Origin: Staphylococcus cohnii subsp. cohnii
GTDB taxonomy: Bacteria; Bacillota; Bacilli; Staphylococcales; Staphylococcaceae
Reading direction: 5' to 3'
Length of the DNA: 53,143 bases
Assembly (NCBI RefSeq): GCF_002902365.1
Contig: NZ_PPQC01000068.1
Location: forward strand, 43,932-97,074
The notes under the pieces are model-generated. The model was given only the letters and a program-made list of their open reading frames with translations, had not been told where the DNA came from and made no database searches. Both the position numbers and the translations under genes were made by a program. Positions 49,471-53,143 of the stretch are shown one piece after another (within the stretch, counting starts at the first letter, position 1; each line of letters opens with the position of its first letter).

Positions 49471-50811
49471 ATGGCAAAACGTACATTTACCAAGGAAGAC
49501 ATACACAAGTTCGCTAAGGAAGAAAATGTCAGATACTTACGTTTGCAATTCACTGATATTTTAGGTGTAATTAAAAACGTGGAAGTACCAGTAAGCCAAT
49601 TAGAAAAAGTTTTAGATAACGAAATGATGTTTGACGGATCTTCAATTGAAGGTTTCGTACGTATTGAAGAATCAGACATGTATTTATATCCAGATTTAGA
49701 TACATGGGTTATTTTCCCATGGACGGCTGGTCAAGGTAAAGTAGCTCGTTTAATCTGTGATGTCTATAAAACAGATGGCACACCGTTTGAAGGTGATCCA
49801 CGCGCAAACTTAAAACGTGTATTAAAAAACATGCAAGATTTAGGATTTAGTGAACTTAATTTAGGGCCAGAACCTGAATTCTTCTTGTTTAAATTAGATG
49901 AAAAAGGTGAACCAACATTAGAACTAAATGATAATGGTGGTTACTTTGACCTTGCACCTACAGATTTAGGTGAAAATTGTCGTCGTGATATTGTTTTAGA
50001 ATTAGAGGATATGGGCTTTGATATTGAAGCTAGTCACCACGAAGTGGCACCAGGCCAACATGAAATTGATTTTAAATATGCAGATGCTATCACTGCGTGT
50101 GATAATATCCAAACATTTAAGTTAGTTGTTAAAACAATCGCACGTCAACACAATCTTCATGCAACATTTATGCCTAAGCCATTATTTGGTGTCAACGGAA
50201 GCGGCATGCACTTCAATATGTCACTTTTCAAAGGTAAAGAAAATGCATTTTACGATCCAGAAGGCGATATGGAAATGACTAAAGATGCTTATCATTTTAT
50301 CGCGGGGATTCTGAAAAATGCACGTGGTTTAACTGGTGTATGTAACCCATTAGTAAATTCTTATAAACGTTTAGTTCCAGGTTATGAAGCGCCATGCTAT
50401 ATTGCTTGGAGTGGTAAAAACCGTTCACCATTAATCCGTGTACCAACTTCACGTGGTTTATCAACGCGTGTAGAAGTTCGTTCAGTAGATCCAGCAGCCA
50501 ATCCTTACTTAGCATTAGCAGCTATTTTACAAGCGGGCTTAGACGGTATTGAAAATAAATTAGAAGTACCTGAACCAGTAAATCAAAATATATATGAAAT
50601 GAATCGTGAAGAACGTGAAGCCGTTGGTATTCAAGATTTACCATCAACATTATATACAGCTATTAAAGCAATGAAAGATAACGATTCTATTAAAGAAGCT
50701 TTAGGTAATCACATTTATAATCAATTTATAAACTCTAAATCAATTGAATGGGATTACTATAGAACTCAAGTTTCTGAATGGGAAAGAGAACAATATTTAA
50801 AACAATACTAG
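49471..50811 (+). CDS. glnA: Glutamine synthetase, type I
   Basis: GlnA makes glutamine from glutamate and ammonia and in its feedback-inhibited form activates GlnR. The 446-residue protein has the [11 protein letters not shown] block, the metal-binding EPEFFLF, the [13 protein letters not shown] segment, [10 protein letters not shown], and the conserved RSPLIRVP. The length is typical of the GSI-alpha type without adenylylation. It lies 21 bases after glnR; GGGGG precedes the ATG. A strong terminator follows. Confidence 0.98.
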   Translation: MAKRTFTKEDIHKFAKEENVRYLRLQFTDILGVIKNVEVPVSQLEKVLDNEMMFDGSSIEGFVRIEESDMYLYPDLDTWVIFPWTAGQGKVARLICDVYKTDGTPFEGDPRANLKRVLKNMQDLGFSELNLGPEPEFFLFKLDEKGEPTLELNDNGGYFDLAPTDLGENCRRDIVLELEDMGFDIEASHHEVAPGQHEIDFKYADAITACDNIQTFKLVVKTIARQHNLHATFMPKPLFGVNGSGMHFNMSLFKGKENAFYDPEGDMEMTKDAYHFIAGILKNARGLTGVCNPLVNSYKRLVPGYEAPCYIAWSGKNRSPLIRVPTSRGLSTRVEVRSVDPAANPYLALAAILQAGLDGIENKLEVPEPVNQNIYEMNREEREAVGIQDLPSTLYTAIKAMKDNDSIKEALGNHIYNQFINSKSIEWDYYRTQVSEWEREQYLKQY

Positions 50812-50845
50812 GTGCTAAGCAAAAGGGGCAAACACTAGGTATATA

Positions 50846-50892
50846 AGCAATCTGGGTCACTTATTTATAAGTGATTCGGGTTGCTTTTTTTG
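50846..50892 (+). terminator. glnRA terminator
   Basis: AGCAA (50846-50850) with TTGCT (50881-50885), and an inner TCACTTA/TAAGTGA stem, form a long hairpin ending in a run of T. The 50893-51120 sequence has no recognisable element. Confidence 0.9.
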
Positions 50893-51128
50893 CACCCGCT
50901 CGTTTTTATTAGTGACTTTTGGATGCAAATTAGGGACGACTCAGCCTATTTTTAACTATTAGAAAGTGAAAAAGTTATGTAAAATTTGTACGAAGTGATA
51001 TAATTTTTTAAAATAAGATTAGATTTTTTAATATAGTGTATTATATTTATAGGTTTTTAAGTTAAAGGAAAAATAACTTTTAGTCTTATTGAAATGATTT
51101 AAACTAATTTAAAAGGGGTTGGAGTTAA

Positions 51129-51329
51129 ATGCAAGAAGTAAAATTAAGTACATTAAAAGCGGGTTCTTTAAAAGAATTAGAAAGTAGCATAAATGCATAT
51201 TTAAAAGATGAAGAAGTAGCTGATTATCAATTACTCAATTCAACTGTTCGTGAAATAGAAGAGCGTGCTTTTTCAGCAAATGAAGAAGAATTTCACGCTA
51301 TATTAACATTTATAAAAGAAGTAGAATAA
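51129..51329 (+). CDS. Small hypothetical protein (66 aa)
   Basis: An acidic, probably all-helical 66-residue protein (ESSINAYLKDEEVADYQLL, VREIEERAF). It has no membrane segment, cysteine or motif known to me. AAAGGGG lies upstream at proper spacing and a good terminator follows at 51392, so it appears to be a true monocistronic gene. Function unknown. Confidence 0.75.
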   Translation: MQEVKLSTLKAGSLKELESSINAYLKDEEVADYQLLNSTVREIEERAFSANEEEFHAILTFIKEVE

Positions 51330-51391
51330 GAACAAGCGTAATTGATTGTAATGACGACTAAATTTTAGGGAATTACAAAATATACAATATG

Positions 51392-51426
51392 AGGTTGAGA
51401 CAATCATCACGTCTCAACCTTTTTTA
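51392..51426 (+). terminator. Terminator of the 66-aa gene
   Basis: AGGTTGAGAC (51392-51401) pairs perfectly with GTCTCAACCT (51411-51420), followed by T. It is a GTTGAGAC relative of the hairpin at 21879. Confidence 0.9.
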
Positions 51427-51461
51427 ATGAAAATTGATTTATGAATGGCAGGTTGAATGTA

Positions 51462-52010
51462 ATGAAGTATTTAAAAGTACAGATGACAAGAGAAAATTTA
51501 GAAAGTATTCCACAGTATGAATTACCTGTTGGATATAAAATTCGTAACTTTAAAATAGGAGAAGAAGTAAAATGGGCAAATTTAGAAATGAAAGTTAATG
51601 AATTTGCTACCACAATTCAAGCACTGACACATTTTAACACAGAATTTGGACCGTATATTAATGAAATGGAACAAAGATGTTTGTTTCTTGAGAATCCTAA
51701 AGGAGAAGTGATTGGTACCGCAACTGGTTGGTGTGGCCATTTAACAAAAGATAGCAAAATATCTGGACGAATCCATTGGGTTGCGATTATTCCGGAGTAT
51801 CAAGGCAAGCAATTATCTAAACCTTTATTATCGGCAGCAATGAAAATTTTGGCTAAATATCATAATGAAGCATATTTAACCTCTCAAACAACAAGTTTCC
51901 AAGCAATCAATATGTATCTTAATTTTGGATTCAGACCAGTTCATGCTGATGCATATGATCATGAAGCATGGACTTTATTGGAAAAAGCATTAAATCGGAG
52001 GATTTTATAG
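51462..52010 (+). CDS. GNAT-family N-acetyltransferase
   Basis: The 182-residue protein has a GNAT fold with the acetyl-CoA motif A region (IHWVAIIPEYQGKQLSKPLL), in which QGKQLS replaces the usual Q/RxxGxG/A loop, and a motif B region (YLTSQTTSFQAINMYLNFGF). The substrate cannot be told. The frame is open from ATG 51441, but ATG 51462 follows GCAGGT by about eight bases and is preferred. It stands alone after the terminator at 51392. Confidence 0.85.
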   Translation: MKYLKVQMTRENLESIPQYELPVGYKIRNFKIGEEVKWANLEMKVNEFATTIQALTHFNTEFGPYINEMEQRCLFLENPKGEVIGTATGWCGHLTKDSKISGRIHWVAIIPEYQGKQLSKPLLSAAMKILAKYHNEAYLTSQTTSFQAINMYLNFGFRPVHADAYDHEAWTLLEKALNRRIL

Positions 52011-52076
52011 ATATATATTTAAAAGGAAAACATGTTTATTAGTACATTCCAATAATAATATTATGTTAACTTAAAT

Positions 52077-52105
52077 AAAAAACTGCCGGTTTAAACACTC
52101 GGCAG
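52077..52105 (-). terminator. Terminator of the small membrane protein
   Basis: On the minus strand CTGCCG and CGGCAG (52083-52088, 52100-52105) form a GC-rich stem followed by a run of six or more T. Confidence 0.85.
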
Positions 52106-52111
52106 AAGACA

Positions 52112-52303
52112 CTATTTTTTCTTATTTTTAGTTACAATGACTTGAATAATAAAAACAATAAATCCAATGAAAATGCCTAAAAATATTGCCACAACTGCAG
52201 ATACAAGCGGTGGAAATTGATATTGATATTGTAATATTAAGCCTATAATGATTGCTATAACAATCGCAATAACTGTAATCATGTTCTCCTTAAATATACT
52301 CAA
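52112..52303 (-). CDS. Small two-helix membrane protein
   Basis: A protein of about 63 residues with two hydrophobic helices split by QYQYQFPPLVS, and a positively charged KNKKK end. The topology is likely both ends inside. The TTG at 52303 lies seven bases after AGGAG; a GTG at 52312 and an ATG at 52282 (AAGGAG three bases upstream) are alternatives. A clear terminator follows, supporting a real gene. Function unknown. Confidence 0.7.
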   Translation of the reverse strand: MSIFKENMITVIAIVIAIIIGLILQYQYQFPPLVSAVVAIFLGIFIGFIVFIIQVIVTKNKKK

Positions 52304-52423
52304 ACTATTCACTCCTATCGTCTATGTATTATATCACGATTGCTTAAGTACGTTAAAATAAAATTATGACTTATTAAAGTTTCATTTAATGTAAAAGATT
52401 AGCTTTTATTTAAAATAAGCGTC

Positions 52424-52452
52424 TTGACGTAAACTTTAATTTTCTATATGAT
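52424..52452 (+). promoter_or_regulatory. Promoter of the thermonuclease gene
   Basis: TTGACG (52424-52429) and TATGAT (52447-52452) are exactly 17 bases apart, 34 bases before the ATG at 52486. Confidence 0.75.
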
Positions 52453-52485
52453 AATTTGGTATATTCATAAAAAGTGGGTGCAACA

Positions 52486-53016
52486 ATGAAATCAACAAAG
52501 AAAATGACTACATTAATTATAAGTATAGTTGTACTAGGCGTACTTGCATTTCAGTTTATAAATGGAACTGGGCCTTTTTCATCCAATGATAAAAATAATA
52601 ATGATGGACCAAAGGAAACTGAGAAAGTACATGTAGCGCGTGTAGTTGATGGTGATACATTAGTAGCAAATAATAGTCAACATGAACAAATTAAAGTGAG
52701 GTTGATAGGTGTAGATACGCCTGAAACTGTTAAACCAAATACGCCAGTACAACCATATGGTAAGGAAGCATCTGATTTTTCAAAAGAACATTTAACCGAT
52801 AAAGATGTCTTTTTAGAATATGATAAAGAAAAAGAAGATCGTTATGGTCGTACACTGGCATATGTTTGGCTGGATAAAGATACGATGTTTAATGAACTGT
52901 TAGTAAAAAAAGGATTGGCTAGAGAAAAATATTTTTCTCCAAACGGTAAATATAGAGAAAAGTTCGAAAAAGCAGAACAGACAGCTAAAAGCAATAACGA
53001 AAATATTTGGAGTTAA
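52486..53016 (+). CDS. nuc: Thermonuclease family protein (Nuc2-like, membrane-anchored)
   Basis: The 176-residue staphylococcal nuclease has an N-terminal hydrophobic helix (about 8-26) without a clear cleavage site, so it is probably a surface-anchored form like S. aureus Nuc2, encoded near glnA there as well. The OB-fold carries the catalytic set: VVDGDT, the arginine and aspartate in KVRLIGVDTPE, and DRYGRTLAYVW. It needs calcium and degrades DNA and RNA. The ATG at 52486 gives the family start MKSTKK; a GTG at 52474 is in frame. Confidence 0.93.
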   Translation: MKSTKKMTTLIISIVVLGVLAFQFINGTGPFSSNDKNNNDGPKETEKVHVARVVDGDTLVANNSQHEQIKVRLIGVDTPETVKPNTPVQPYGKEASDFSKEHLTDKDVFLEYDKEKEDRYGRTLAYVWLDKDTMFNELLVKKGLAREKYFSPNGKYREKFEKAEQTAKSNNENIWS

Positions 53017-53103
53017 AAATTTAAAATCATTTAGCACAAAAATGACTGGTACATAAATATTCATTCTCAAAAAAAAGGAGAGCTAATCCATAAGTGATAT
53101 GCT

Positions 53104-53143
53104 CCCTTCAAAGTAGACACTTAAAAATGTAAACTTTGAAGGG
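53104..53143 (+). repeat. Hairpin repeat copy B (to window end)
   Basis: CCCTTCAAAG and CTTTGAAGGG close a hairpin with the same 40-base core as at 42783-42822; 37 of 40 positions agree. It lies about 90 bases after the nuclease gene and may be its terminator; the T-run, if any, is beyond the window. Confidence 0.75.

Overview
The window is low-GC Gram-positive chromosome from a Staphylococcus. The protein sequences (RecA, S15, RNase J2, SpoIIIE, RNase Y, Hfq, Nuc-type nuclease) and the order rbfA-truB-ribF-rpsO-pnp-rnjB-spoIIIE-ymf genes-pgsA-cinA-recA-rny-ymdB-korAB-miaB-ymcA-mutSL-glpPFKD-miaA-hfq-gpx-hflX-glnRA-nuc match the staphylococcal backbone. Genes not recalled from S. aureus at this locus, and sequence divergence from it, suggest another species, probably coagulase-negative. 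The species itself cannot be fixed by reading alone.

Left part (1-21.8 kb): a minus-strand WYL-type regulator precedes rbfA. Then come translation and RNA genes (rbfA, truB, ribF, rpsO, pnp, rnjB), the DNA translocase spoIIIE, a ymfC-F-H-I-K-M-like cluster running into pgsA, then cinA, recA with a LexA box, and rny. Three RNA-decay enzymes (PNPase, RNase J2, RNase Y) and the RNase Y-associated YmcA lie in one 30-kb stretch.

Middle part (21.9-31.6 kb): ymdB and the two-subunit 2-oxoacid:ferredoxin oxidoreductase are followed by the most accessory-looking stretch. It has two tandem poly-gamma-glutamate-hydrolase-family genes, an Rrf2-type repressor with a perfect inverted repeat at its promoter, and about 350 bp that looks like a decayed gene. 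A thiamine-binding MTH1187-family gene, miaB, ymcA and a ThiW-type ECF transporter subunit follow.

Right part (31.9-53.1 kb): mutS-mutL-glpP, an S66 carboxypeptidase gene between glpP and glpF, then glpF, glpK and glpD. The glpF and glpD leaders both begin with the same 11-mer at the predicted transcript start and both carry terminator-like hairpins, fitting GlpP-controlled antitermination. A CcpA cre site overlaps the glpF -35 box. Next are a monoacylglycerol-lipase-like hydrolase, miaA-hfq, a deleted IS1182-family transposase remnant between duplicated terminator hairpins, gpx, hflX, a PLP-dependent lyase-like gene, glnR-glnA with a GlnR box, small hypotheticals, a GNAT acetyltransferase and a membrane-anchored thermonuclease.

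No tRNA, rRNA, CRISPR array, prophage or complete insertion sequence was seen. Start codons were re-chosen where a Shine-Dalgarno sequence or family length pointed to an internal start (rbfA, rpsO, ymfF, ymfK, the RodZ-like gene, cinA, thiW, glpP, the S66 gene, hflX, glnR, the GNAT gene, the 52.1-kb membrane protein, nuc). No wholly new system was demonstrated. The best candidates for follow-up are the PGA-hydrolase/Rrf2 cassette and the shared glp leader motif.
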